The notes under the pieces are model-generated. The model was not told the origin of the DNA. It worked only from the letters and a program-made list of their open reading frames with translations, and did no database searches. The translations under genes were made by a program, and so were the position numbers. Positions 1 to 12,600 of a stretch of 64,000 bases of DNA are shown in pieces (positions within the stretch are counted from its first letter, which is position 1; each line of letters starts with the position of its first letter). The stretch covers positions 5,337,001 through 5,401,000 of the forward strand of contig CM055318.2 of assembly GCA_029255685.2 (NCBI GenBank), given 5' to 3'. The DNA is from Silene conica. Taxonomy: Eukaryota; Streptophyta; Magnoliopsida; Caryophyllales; Caryophyllaceae.

Positions 1-741
1 TAGAGTATACCACACTCATTCTCCACCACAAAAAACATGTCAAAAAACAAGCATAAACTAACACCATCACAACCCAGAACGGAATACGGTAAAATATTTG
101 CGAGGTCAGATCAAGTATTAGTTCCAATATGAAGTGGTTAACCTACAAAATCCAATCTAGGTCACCTGATTTCAACAAACCTCAACTCAATGCATTTCAA
201 TACAACAAAATAACTTAAAAAACACTCAATTATCACAACAATGCAAAAACGAACCGCCAAAAACATAGGGAGTAGGTATCCTGTCAAATGGTTTTGCAAT
301 AAAACATCCTAAAATCATCTACTTTTGATTGAAAGGAACAAGTCGCATAATATACATCGAAGTATTGCTTAGACCATAGGCCGTAGAGAGGTCTCTAAAA
401 CCATCTACTTAATACAATAACACCTTAATAAGTCCGCTTTACATAAGAATTTGGGCAACACTGGAAATTAAACTACAAAATTACCACAACTTGTAGAATT
501 AAACATCCAACTTAATTCACAATCTAACCAAAATCTAAAATTCAACTAATTACACAGATTAGAAATCGATTAAACAAACGGAAAATTAAACAATCAACTA
601 ACTACAATCTAACCAAACCCTAAAACTCAACAAAAGAGCAAACAATTACCACAAAAATGCAAAATTGAACAACAAATTAACATCAATCAAGCTAAAACAT
701 GAAAATCAACTAATAAATTACGCGAAAAGAGATGAAATTAC
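1..741 (-). other. Partial first intron of plastid Hsp70 gene
   Basis: The stretch left of the Hsp70 exon is AT-rich and has no sustained coding frame. It starts with a clean GT donor at 741-740 on the minus strand, so I read it as the 5' part of intron 1. No transposon termini or structured RNA were seen in it. The remaining exons must lie beyond the left edge of the window. Confidence 0.7.
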
Positions 742-1281
742 CTGAGCAGAGATCTCCTCAGCAGCAAATTGTTTACCAATAGCAGGACAATCAAGCTTAA
801 CATTCCCATTATCATCTCTCACAACCCGATAACTAACCTGCTTACTCTCTTCATCAACCTCCGACATTTTCCGTCCAATAAACCTCTTCACCGAAAAAAA
901 CGTATTCTCGGGATTAACAACCGCCTGTCGCTTCGCAATTTGGCCGACAAGTCTCTCACCATTCTTCGTATACGCAACAACAGACGGCGTAGTCCGCTGA
1001 CCTTCCGCGTTCGTAACAATCGTCGGCTTACCACCTTCCATCGCAGCAACAGCGGAGTTAGTAGTCCCGAGGTCGATTCCAACGACTTTCTCATTAACCA
1101 CGCGAAGTACTCCAGCGCGTCGGGCATGACGGCGCGTGGAAAGAGGAGTGAAGGAAGTAGGTTTAGGAGTGCAGAAAGCGAGGTTATTACGGTTTCCGAA
1201 GAAGAGAGAGTTGTTTAGTTTGATTGAGCTAGGGATTGTTGTAGTATAGTTGAGATTGAATTGAGAGGAAGAGGACGCCAT
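742..1281 (-). CDS. HSP70: Plastid stromal Hsp70, exon 1 (partial gene)
   Basis: First exon, 180 codons, of a chloroplast-targeted 70-kDa heat-shock protein, an ATP-dependent chaperone of the stroma involved in protein import and folding. Residues 1 to about 60 are rich in Ser, Thr and Arg with almost no acids, typical of a transit peptide, ending near the RRHARR stretch. The mature part begins with the ATPase signature GIDLGTTNS at residues 68-76. It continues through the nucleotide-binding domain ([30 protein letters not shown]) in cyanobacterial DnaK style. The exon ends in phase 0 at CAG followed by a GT donor at 741-740. ATG at 1281 is the only start that gives a transit peptide. The rest of the protein is off the left edge, so completeness cannot be judged. 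Confidence 0.93.
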
Positions 1282-1796
1282 TGATGAAGAAGATAGAAGA
1301 AAATGAAATTAGGGTTAGAGGTGGTGAGAGAAAAGGGGGAAAAGTGAGGAGATAAGGGAGAAAGAGGGGAAGTGTGGGTGTGAGAACTGAGAAGGAGTTT
1401 ATGAAGAGAAATGGTTGGTATTTAGGTACATACGTTGAGGTCTTCCCACTCACCTAACGAGATTTCCAATGTTGCAATTTTCCGATATTCGGTGTATCAT
1501 GTTATCGTTTTATGTTGGATATTTTTATATTTCTACGAGTTGAGGTATAATTGTATGTTTTTAATAATTTTTTACATGATAGATTTATTTTTAATATAAA
1601 TGGTTTTGACTGGTTATAATTCGGGATCAAAGGTGTTGAAAGTGACGATTTTTTTTTCAAAGTGATTGACTTTACGAGATCTTTGATCGGACAAAAAAAT
1701 AGTTTCTAAACTCGTAGTAAGAACTACGGTCGGTCAAACTTTAAAATTGACCGAGTACTGAGTACGAAGTATCTCTTTGTAGTGAGTTCTGAATGT
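1282..1796. promoter_or_regulatory. Upstream region of the Hsp70 gene
   Basis: About 150 bp directly upstream of the Hsp70 ATG is purine-rich on the plus strand, so a CT-rich leader on the Hsp70 strand, as often seen in plant 5' UTRs. Beyond about 1440 the DNA is AT-rich. I did not find a convincing heat-shock element, and no TATA box could be fixed. The region ends where the LINE insertion's left target-site copy starts. Confidence 0.45.
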
Positions 1797-1812
1797 GACA
1801 TTCTTTTTCTAG

Positions 1813-1843
<31 letters not shown>

Positions 1844-2598
1844 CATTTTTATTTGGTGAAATGCATGATTTTTTAGAAATGATATTATCTTTAATAATGT
1901 TAATTTAAATATAAACAAAATTATTACTTTATGTAATAATAGCATTAAGGTCTTGAACGAAACTAGACATAAAGATCTCAACAATCCCGAGAAAGAGAAG
2001 TCTGCTAGGAATACTCTTAGTAAGAAGGAAATCTGGTGGGAGAAACCCAGAAATGGTTTCCTAAAGCTAAATTTTGACGGATCAAGAACAAATGGCGATA
2101 AAGCTGCTCTAGGATTTTGAATAAGAGATCATAATGGTGAAGTCGTGTTGTTAGGAGCAAAAAAATGTGGATCTAATAGTATTCTTGTCGCAGAAGCACT
2201 TGCTTTAAAAGAAGGTATTTTAGCCGCTAAACAATTACGAATCTCTAAGTTAATTGTGGAGGGTGATAATTTATGTGTTATCAACTCACTCCGTAGCACC
2301 TGGCAAATCCCGTGGGAAATTTCTAGTATTATCAAGGATGTGCAACTTGATCTTCATTTTTTCGATGAAGTGATAATTAAACATTGTTTCCGTGAAGTCA
2401 ACAAGGTTGCTGACTTCATGGCTTCTGTTGGACATTCATGTCCAACTCTTTCGAGGTGGGTTGAAAGCCGGTGGCTTCAACTTACCTTACTCATTCGAAA
2501 GGATGAGATAGGTTGGTCTTATTCAAGAGGATCAACCTAGTTTTCTTACCTTATCAAAAAAAAAAAAAAAAAAAAAAAAAGACATTCTTTTTCTAGTT
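1797..2598 (+). mobile_element. 5'-truncated LINE with RNase H, poly(A) and 18-bp target-site duplication
   Basis: An 18-bp direct repeat (GACATTCTTTTTCTAGTT) occurs at 1797-1814 and again at 2581-2598. Between them lies a segment whose right end is a poly(A) tract at about 2557-2580. This is the classic structure of a LINE inserted by target-primed reverse transcription in plus orientation. The coding part at about 2030-2540 is the C-terminal RNase H-like domain of a plant LINE pol: WWEKP, KLNFDGS, then AEALALKEGILAAKQL, VEGDN and REVNKVADFMAS. It is broken by a TGA at about 2117-2119 inside the GF.IRD motif. Unusually, a long poly(T) run (about 1813-1839) sits at the 5' junction, so two events or a 5' rearrangement may be involved. 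Confidence 0.88.
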
Positions 2599-3687
2599 GA
2601 CCGTGGTTAATATCTTTGATTTGAAAAACGATCGTCGATTTCAAAACTCGTGGTTGTGAGTTATGGTCCGTCACGACATTTTGGGTAAAGACGAGGTTAT
2701 CAGGAAGAAAATGAAAAAATACAGGTTTATCACGTATAATATCTTTATTATTCTTAAATTGATGGTAAAAAATAAGGGAAATGGTAAATACAATTCTAAG
2801 GGATCCTTCATTTCTAAGTTAATACTGAGATATAAAATGCTTAAATATAACTCTAAAAGTCTAAGAGTTGTATTTAACATTACCCAAAAAAATAAATCTT
2901 AGTTGAGAACGTGGGTGTCGAAGAAATTAAATCTTGTTCTCCCTAAATATTCGGGAATAATAAGAGCAAGTTAAGTATTTTAACTTTTATACAAACGAGG
3001 ATATTTTTTACCGTATTTTTTTTGTATGATTTTTTCATAATTTAAGACACTCATCTCGGCTTGAAAGTGGTAAGTTGAGTGCGTTTTTTCATATAAACCT
3101 ATAATTTTTGTAAAAAATATTTGAGTTTTCACACAAAAAATTTTGTTAACTAAACATCTTAGATTTGAAATTGCTTTACACATTAATCTCTTAAAATATA
3201 AAATAGTCAAATGTTGACTTTCTTCAGTCTAATAAAGCGTATAAACAATCATTAAATTATGTTTTAGGATGAATTGAATTGAATTGTGCTTGTGGAAAAC
3301 CATGCGATTAATCTATATTTGTTGTTTTGGACCAAATTTAGTGATATTACACTAAAAGTTTGAACAATTCTTTGCCACATTCCTGCCATTCCGTCTCTCG
3401 TTATCGGAGACCGGACCGTGTCTTAAAACAATGCATTATCTATCAACAAACCTGAAATTAATTAGTACATGCAGAAATCGAGTTGAAGGAATGGTTGCAG
3501 AAGAGCCAGAAATCCATATATTACAACAAAACAATGAAGTTTAGATTTTAAATTATCAAAATTGCTGTAGTAAAGTTGGCTCTACCCTTAACGAAATTTC
3601 GATACACAGTTTTTGGTAGTTGCGTGGCTGTCGTATTCTTTGTCTAAAAATAGAAGCCAGGAAACCGAGGAAAACTACATTGGCTCT
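2599..3687. other. Intergenic AT-rich DNA with UTP21 3' flank
   Basis: No gene was recognised here. A stretch at about 2600-2690 resembles the sequence left of the LINE (about 1670-1780), suggesting a diverged local duplication around the insertion. The last few hundred bases should contain the 3' UTR of UTP21, which ends at 3688 on the minus strand. Short open frames in this stretch show no family resemblance. Confidence 0.5.
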
Positions 3688-6600
3688 TCAAAATTGAGAA
3701 TTGCTAACAAAAGCAACCATACATCTTGTACTTTGAAACAATTTATCGACACGCTGCCAAACTGAAGACTGAATTTCTAATAGCTTACGTGCCTTCTCTT
3801 GTAATCTCGATTGGCACCTAACTGTTTCTCCGTGAATCTGCAATAGAATTGGATGTTTCTTGGTTAAAGGCCTACCGCTGTACCTCACTATCAATGTTTC
3901 GATATTTATGACAACCTACTAATGATATTTACTCAAGACCATGGTAAAACTTTCGGCTAAAGCTTTCTTACCCAAAATGATATTTACAAGCTTGTGACGG
4001 ATACCACCATCACAAATGAGAATTTGTGATCATCAAAATTGGTAAGGGGGAAAAGACAATAACTGACCTTCAGAAATAGTCTGACAAGGGCCTGTATAAA
4101 CTCGAAATTGTTTCTGCATGAAATTTCGAAGATAAAATAATCCACTAGCATTTCAAGAGCAAGTAACTCTGGACTAGTGCTGGCATCTCCTCCTTCATCC
4201 TCGTCGTCAATTATTTGAAGCATTCGCAGCTCCATATCCAACGATGAAGGCGACAAGCCTTTTATATAGTCAGTGAATGCTGGAACTGCAAAATTCAAGT
4301 GAACCAACTAACATGTCAAAGGCATCAAAAAGGGTATATTTAGTGCGCACGTATAGTGCCACATATACTAGTACAAACTAGTACTAGCAAGCACACGTAT
4401 TAAAAATGGCAGATCAGAATGACTCTATTCTAACGTCGCATTTAAAACTAGATGCGCATTTCACTTCTCTGGAAAGAACATATCAACCATTTATCATTTC
4501 CTCTTTAGTTGTATATGGCGTGTGAAATTTCCCATATTATCCTGCATACATTCAAACCATGTAGCATTCTAGCTTACTTTAACTACAAAAAATATGAGCA
4601 CCCTTATCTGCCGACAGTGTAGCCTCTCTACATTATCCTCGAAAACAAGGGATCGTACTCCTACTCCCTAATATAGTAATGATGATGTCACATATTGAAT
4701 GAGCTTTTGTTTCCAGCAAGGAGATCAAAGACTTACAATTCTTTGATTCTACTGCAGATTGGAGAACTTGAATGAATGGTGTTGGAGGTAGACCAACAGT
4801 TCGATCCAACTGAAGTTCATCCTTCCCGGTTGATTCTTCATCTGCCAAATCAGGTGGTCTAAACACTACGTCTCCTGAAAATGTTGGCTTTGATAGTAAA
4901 AAGAACGGTACTTTTTCAGGCTTTTTGGGAGGCTCAATGGGTTTATTTCGATCCTGAAAATTTGCAGATATGTATCAGTTTAATGTTTGAAATATAACAA
5001 GACACTACACAAACAATGCGCAAAATAACTTGCATTTAAACAGATTCTAGATATTAAACAATCTACTATATACTAGAGACGAGAAAGGACCTTGATGATG
5101 TCCAAATTGATCAAGCTTTGCCACTGACTTTTGGGCAAGAGTGACAGTGCAACTAAGTCAGGTATTTTCTGGTCAAATTTAGGTCTACCAGCAGTTTCCT
5201 TAACATGCATGCCATCTGTGTTGCTCTCCTCAATATTTGTAGCTTCATTATTCTCAGCTGGACTTGTAGATGGCAAATTCACAGAGACAACATCTTTTCC
5301 ACTCGCATACGAATTTATACAAGTTGAACCAGTTAACATAGCTTGATTAGCCCTAAAAACCAAAACGAAATTGTCAGCTAAACAATGTACTTACATTAGA
5401 AAGGTCGCCAATACGCAGGGAATTAAATCAATAAACTTTCTTGCAATTTCCGGCAAACAGGAGATCAAAACTCAAAAGGAATAAGCTTGGAGTGCCCAAT
5501 TTTTATTATTATTATTTATTTTTGCAAATTCTAAAGGCAAGTATATTTATTATGAAAATGAGGAGAAATGGATTCCTATCCCATTACACCGATTTGTTGT
5601 TCCATTGACAGATGAACTCTATGAAACTTTCATTTCCGGAAATAATCATATTCTCTTACCATAGATAAACCCCATTTTGATCAACATGAGTGGTAGCCAG
5701 CACATCCATATTGGGTGACAAAGATAGAGCAGTGATAGCCACGTCAACCTGGAGGGCATCTATTTGCCTACCCAAAATAACATCCCAAATTCTAAGGGTT
5801 GCATCCATGCTTGAAGACAAAAGCCACTTCCCATCCTCACTGAAGCACAAATCAGTTACACGATCTATGTGGCCTTCAAATTTACGAACCATCCTGAGCG
5901 CCACGACATCATATACACGGATGATTAAATCATCAGCTACAGTCGCCAACAAACCTGAAATATTAGACAGTCAATTCAGGTTCGCCCGAATGCAAGGGAG
6001 TAAAATGGGTAAAAAAAAAAAACATAAATTGGTGCAGACCTCTCATCATACAAAATATAATTGAGCTTACCATTGGGTCTGTGGCATACAATCTTAACCA
6101 AAGGAAAGCCAACTTCCCATCTAGACTTTAGTTCCCGTCGCTTGAAATCCCATACCTACAGTGCATGCTCTTTAGGCTTGTTGTACAATTTAAGGACAAA
6201 AAAAAATTGATGAAACCAGAAATTGTCAACTGAAAGTTGCTAAGCAACATAGGTAGTACTGCAGAAGGAATGGCCAAAACAGGACCTTTTAAGTGAAACA
6301 CTCTCTCTCAACTCATTTTACTCTAAATAGAAAAGGATAAAGAACATTAGAAGTGCAGGAGATGAAAGTTGCCAATGAGGACAGCTGCGTAGCTTATTAG
6401 CTCATCCTAAAGAGAAAGAAGGATATTGCCAAGTAGTGTATTATGCTAGCTACCATTCTAGAATTTTGCAATAAGAAATTATAAGAAAGGGAGATATTAG
6501 TGTTCCTAAGATCTGGTATACAGGAATCTAAAGAAAATGCGATAAGATACAAATGGAAAGATAAAATAGATTCTTGTTCTAATCTCTCAGCAAACATATT

Positions 6601-9600
6601 CAACGTCATATTCTCATCCAAAATTCTCAAGCAGAAAAAATTGCTTCAAAACTTAAGAAAGGTACAGAAGACAAATGACACCTTCATCAGATACAAGTAC
6701 AACCAATCCAATATTCCACATATAAACTGTAACGAAGAAAGCAAATGGCGCACAAGGCCTTGAACAAGAGAATTGTGGAGATCATACAAACCTTTATGTC
6801 GCCGCGGTATCCAGCGCTGATCATCAGGGAATTTGTGGAGTCGCATGCCACTCCAATTACCTCTCCATCATGAGCACAATTAACTCTTTCCGACTTATCC
6901 ACGTAACTTCCTCGGCTTAATCCAGATTGGAGGTTGAACCGCTCAACCCAACCACCTGCTGTACCCAAAACAGCAAAGTTTCCACATGTGCTGATACTAC
7001 ATGCCTAGAAACATTCAAACCAGACAAGGCTTGTTTTCAAAGTTATTGACTTGGGTTTACTAAAGCAGAAATGTCCAAGTTGAAATTTCAATGTGTGTTT
7101 TACACTAGATTTGTGAATATTTGATATGTTTAAAAACAAAATATGGAACAGGAATAAAACACACGATTACTTTAGCAAAATACTAGCAATATAATTAAAT
7201 GCATGCTTCTGTATAGTATTAGTTAATCGAAGATCCTTTCTGTGTTCTACCTGGGGACCCAAAAAATTGACAGTCCTCAGTTAATTGCATTTATATGAAG
7301 ACTATGCAAATCTTACACAAATAAAATGTTAAATAGTAGGTACGAGATTATTTACCTTCACTGGCGTCTGAATTTCTACACCTGGCTTCAGTATGTGCTC
7401 ACCAAGCACAAAATTTTGGAGCCTCCACACATAAGCTTCGGCAGTGTCCATATGACAAGTAACCACGTTGCACCAATCACGCTCCCTAATTTCAGCTGAA
7501 AATAGGGTTTGGCAATATGAAGTGAGCAGTATCATTGTGAACCAAACACAAAAGGGTAAACAGAATAGGGAGTGCATAAAATTTTTCCCATTACAGGTCA
7601 TTGAAAAACAATTTCAGTAGTTATTTGCAGAATAATTTGAACATCAAAAATTAACAATCAGAAAAGGAACATTCATTAGCATCTTCAGGCCTAAAATTCA
7701 TAATCCCAAAAACAACCCGTATGAAGCATTCTTTATTCTCATCACTCTGCAAACAAAAATTGTAGAGTGCTACGTAATATACCCTGCAAGCAAATTGAAT
7801 AAGTGTCCAAATTCACAACGGACTGTTCAACTAAGAAACAGAATTACACTATCTGGAGACAAGCATTAACTCTAGTTCATGATCATCCATTCTGTAGTCC
7901 TGTACTATCATCTTTTACACCAGATAATGTCTCTTCTTCATTGCCATTTCAATGAGCCACATCACATGTTCACTATTTTTTTGTATTTAAACTCTAATTG
8001 GATAAAAGAAAAAAGTACACTAAATATTTGTGCTTCTTAAATTGTAATATAGCTGTCAATTGACTCGATTCTAGATGCAATGTTTATTATGGATCACTCG
8101 TAAACAGTCTGCAAGTATTTTTCAACTTACAGGAAAGGATGCATACATCAACCCCTTACCAGCCATCACGAGGTACAGACACAATTACAATACTTCGTGA
8201 AAAAAAGGCGAATACCCAAACTAGAAGATTTAAGGAGAATTTTCAGACTCCCATGCGTTGGTAGTTTGACTCGTGTGTGTGAGAGGGGGTGAGATCAAAA
8301 ACCTTACCACAATCAAATGCAACAACAGGCTTCAATTTTATCTCTTCCTCCTGGAGAATGATAAAAGAGAAAATAATATGGATGAGCAAATTCAGTGTAC
8401 AGTGAATAGTGGATACAGCTATAGAATCAATGCCATGAACCAATTCAATGCCAAAGATAAGGTAAAACAAACAGTGAGCTACAAGTACAGACCCCGGCTG
8501 AATTGCGTCATTGGAAGTTAGCCTTGAATTACAGATTGGTACTTAACTATCATATTTATAGTACGACATCATCAAATGAATACATCCCCAGCGTAGTAGT
8601 ATAGTATACAAAAATATTGACTCAAAACTAAATTGACCAGAGTGGCTTGTACGCATAGTAATTACATACCTTCACTTTCAGCTTCTTGGCTCTTTTTGAC
8701 ACATGGCGTTGTGAAAGCTCCCTACTTTGTTGATCCTGGTCATAGCAAAGAATAGAGAAAGAACAATAAACCAAACCATAATGCCAGAAGAGAACCACAT
8801 AAGCATTATTTGGGAAAAATATTTCCAGATCATTAGTAATGATTTCAACCCTGTTGAAAGGACAGTTCTGTGCATAGCTAATATCTGAACAAAGGTGACT
8901 GTAGGATGCTCCGTTGAAGGATAATGCAATACTGAAAAGGGGAAGGGGGATAATAATAATTTATGTTCTGTAAACAATAAATCGTATGATGCTGACAGAA
9001 ACCATCCTGGAAGATAGTTACCTAAACAAACACCAGTTGTATACAATTTTATTAATGACAAAAGAACTTAAGGTTAGTTTCCACTGCATGGAGAAAGTTG
9101 GTCTTAGTTCACAAGATCAAAAGCTAGAGCCTACAACTGACGTACTATAGGGCGGAAGCAGACAAGCCAACCACCTTCAGAGCATGACCCAATAACCTAG
9201 GAAGTCCCCCTCTAAGACCACCAAACCCCCACTCACCCCCCGACAGGGAACGCTTTGTTTCTTAGATAGGTAGCGGAAAATTTCTTATAAAATTACTGTG
9301 CCTTGAATATCTTCTATTAAAAACAAAAGAAAGCCACAATTGCATAATCTGTTGCATAAGATGAAACTGTCCCCAAAATGTTTGTTGGTCTAATTTTTTG
9401 ATGAATACAGCAGCAAGACACATAAGCAAGTACCACAGCGAATGTGGAATAACAAACTTATGGAAGTGAAAGAAACCTGGACAACAGAGAAAAGCCTAAA
9501 AGCACGGTCATGGCCAGCAGATAAGATATGCCTTCCATTTGCATAAAACCTGCAAAAAAAGAAAGAAAAAGACAGCGAAGGAAAATGAAATGAAATGATA

Positions 9601-12600
9601 ACGAAAAAACAATTGGAATAAAAAGAGTGCAAATGATTATCATTTTTTATTCCAAAATAGCGTTCACGTGTTAATAACACTACACTTGTAGTCTGTCAAC
9701 TGTAGCATCAAAATTATATGGTGCAACGGAATCAAGGCAGCGGAATAGAATGTGCCTAATATAGCTAATGGAACAGTCTCATCATCAAACTTTATTTTGC
9801 AGGCTGAATAATATTTGTTGTTAGAATGTACTGGAGTTAGTTGAAATTACTGTAAGAAACTCTTTTTTTAAAAGATCAGCAGTATCCGATGGTGAACCAA
9901 TGCTAACATGGAGATGATGCAACGCAAGTGAAATGGATAGTGGGCTAGTGGCATGTTCACATGAAATTTTAATAGCTTAACAAACTGTTTTCAAAAGGTG
10001 CAGATGCCAGCATAACGGGCAACTTGCTTAAAAGAAAGCAAATGAACTATAGGAGGGTAATACTATCAGATATCATAGTGGCCCTTTTGTCCAAGTAACC
10101 CACATTCAAAGATTTAAGCCAGTCATGGCCTTGTAGAATATCATGGTGGACAATGACAACACTTGGTTTTCGAATCATAATAGATTGCTGAATCAATTAC
10201 CAGAAAGAATATGAGGATCTATAAGCGCCAAAAAATCTGTTCCGTTTTTTGAGGGGTTGATAGGATAACAAGATTGAGAGAGACAACAAACTACCTTATG
10301 CAAACTGGAGGTGCACTATGACCACTCCGGAAACGCAAAAGACGAGGGTCCCCATCAGTAGTATCAAATATCCACATCTATCATGAGAAGAAAACAAACT
10401 TAAAGTTACATAATCCAAGCAACTTCAAGGCACACAATTGTGTAATGAATGATTTAATTTAACTAGAGATTAATTTCTTGATGATAAATTACATAAATTT
10501 ACATTTCAATTTGTAAAGGGTTATTTTATTGTAGTTCCAACACCTAGATTCCTCGCAATTTTGCCCGTCAATCGAGCCTAAAAGGATTACTTATTAGAAT
10601 TAGTGATTTCCTCAGGATCATATCACACTGAGCACAAACTGAAACCAGAATCATTCAGGAGAAAATAACGTCAGAACCATTCAATTACTCTACGGTAGTT
10701 CTTGTAATTTAACCCCACTCCCACCCTATGGCCTCATCCCCCAAAAAACTACCCGGAAAAAAGAAATCCAAATGCTTAAAGCATAAATATTGCTATCTGT
10801 CCACCAAACCATTAATGAGATCCTATATCATAGCCACTTTTCTAACTTCAAGTTTGTGTGATGTTCTTTCAGAATGGTGATGCGACTAAGGAGCAGAGCT
10901 CATTCCCAAATTGATGAGTGTTGAACGATGATGGGATTCTGAAGCCCATTCTTTAAGCGAAATATTATGTCTATAGTTTCTTCTACATTTTTGGTCATTG
11001 AATGGGACTAGGGCCAAATGGGATTGTAAGCAGCATTTGTAAAACAACTTGAGTTTTGGAGATAAGGAGTAAGTCGTTTTGAATGCCGGCTTGTAAGCAA
11101 TGGCTATAAATTTAGAGGCGATGGCCAAATATATAGAGATGACCAGTGACCAACGAACTCTTCAGGGATAACATAGTCCACCTTGCTCAAATTTGGTGCC
11201 ACTAATACTGTAGTATCCCAGTATTTATCTATTAAGAATTTCTATTTCAAGAAGGCAAAAAGTGACAGATAACTAGTGTCATCGAAAATGTGAACACGGT
11301 ACTAGAAGAATAAAAGCTAACAGAGCATAGATTTGATCTTACTTTAATGGAGTTATCTGCAGATGAACTCATCAGAACAGGCTCATTTGCAAAGAAGTGG
11401 AGGGAAATAACTGTGTTGTCATGAGCCTCTCTAATGACTGACTGAAGCCTTCTTTTCTCAAGATTCCATACACTAATGACGCCAGACGTCCCTCCTGATG
11501 CTAAGAGAGGCTGTCCATCTATATACAAAATTGTGCAAGTCTAAAAAGTAAGGAAAACAACTTGGAAAAAAAGAGCAAAAAACAAATATGCATCCCATAA
11601 CCATTAGTGACACTGCCACAGGCCCATGACCTATAACAATTTAGTTGAGGTTTTGAATCAATAAGATACCTAAACCACTAAACTTGAAAATATTATTGCT
11701 AGTTGAGTCGCTAAACCACTTTCATGAAACCATTATGTCCAACAGATAAGCTCTATTGTGAGAATAGGAATTATAATTTCATTAAGATAGCTAATGAAAA
11801 AGTTTGCGGAGCATGTCTTAATAGTTACAGAGTTACACCTAGCCTAAATTTAGACAAAAAGATAACTATCTTTTACGATAAAAAAGAGTTATACTTATCA
11901 TCATGTCTCAAAACTCAAGTGCACCCAACTACTAAGGTATTACAACCTTCACGGGAGAATAGAGCATTGGAAATACTGAGCAGGGTACAAACCTAAAATT
12001 AGTAACTTCCAGTCCTATAAGTGAATTGTGCAACAAGGGTGTACACGTATAAGCAAATAGAACAACAGTGATATACGTGTACAAAGTAAAACCCTAAAGA
12101 AAGACTGATAATCCTAACTTAAAGATTGATCTACAGATTGTTCTGAAATAGACTTCTGATAAAAACATTACACAGAAATAAACCAGAGTTCTACCTGTGC
12201 TGAAAGATAAAGCAGTCACGGCACCACGTGCAGAATGTGTAAATGTGACTACCTCCTCATCAAAACGTAGATTATGTACATGAATCTTCCCATCAGCGCA
12301 ACCGAACGCAACAACATCTAAAGCTGGCGACGATACACAACAACAAATAGACGAATTCCATCCTTTAAAATCATAAAGTTTTTTCTTTGTGTTAACATTC
12401 CAAAGCTGAAAATTCCCTTCCTGACTTCCAAGAATAACCTGGATAAATGGAGACCTCCATAACATCAATTTGCATCATATACAGGCTAATGGCTATCAAG
12501 GTTTACCGAGGTAACGTTGCAATATCTAAGAGGTCAGTTGGTTCACGAAGTCGGAACGGAATGGAATGGAGTTTGATAGAATGGGGGAATGGGTATCTAA

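Noticed and set aside
769..1218. 149-codon plus-strand open frame over the Hsp70 exon
   Set aside because: It is the antisense shadow of the Hsp70 exon and has no conserved domain.
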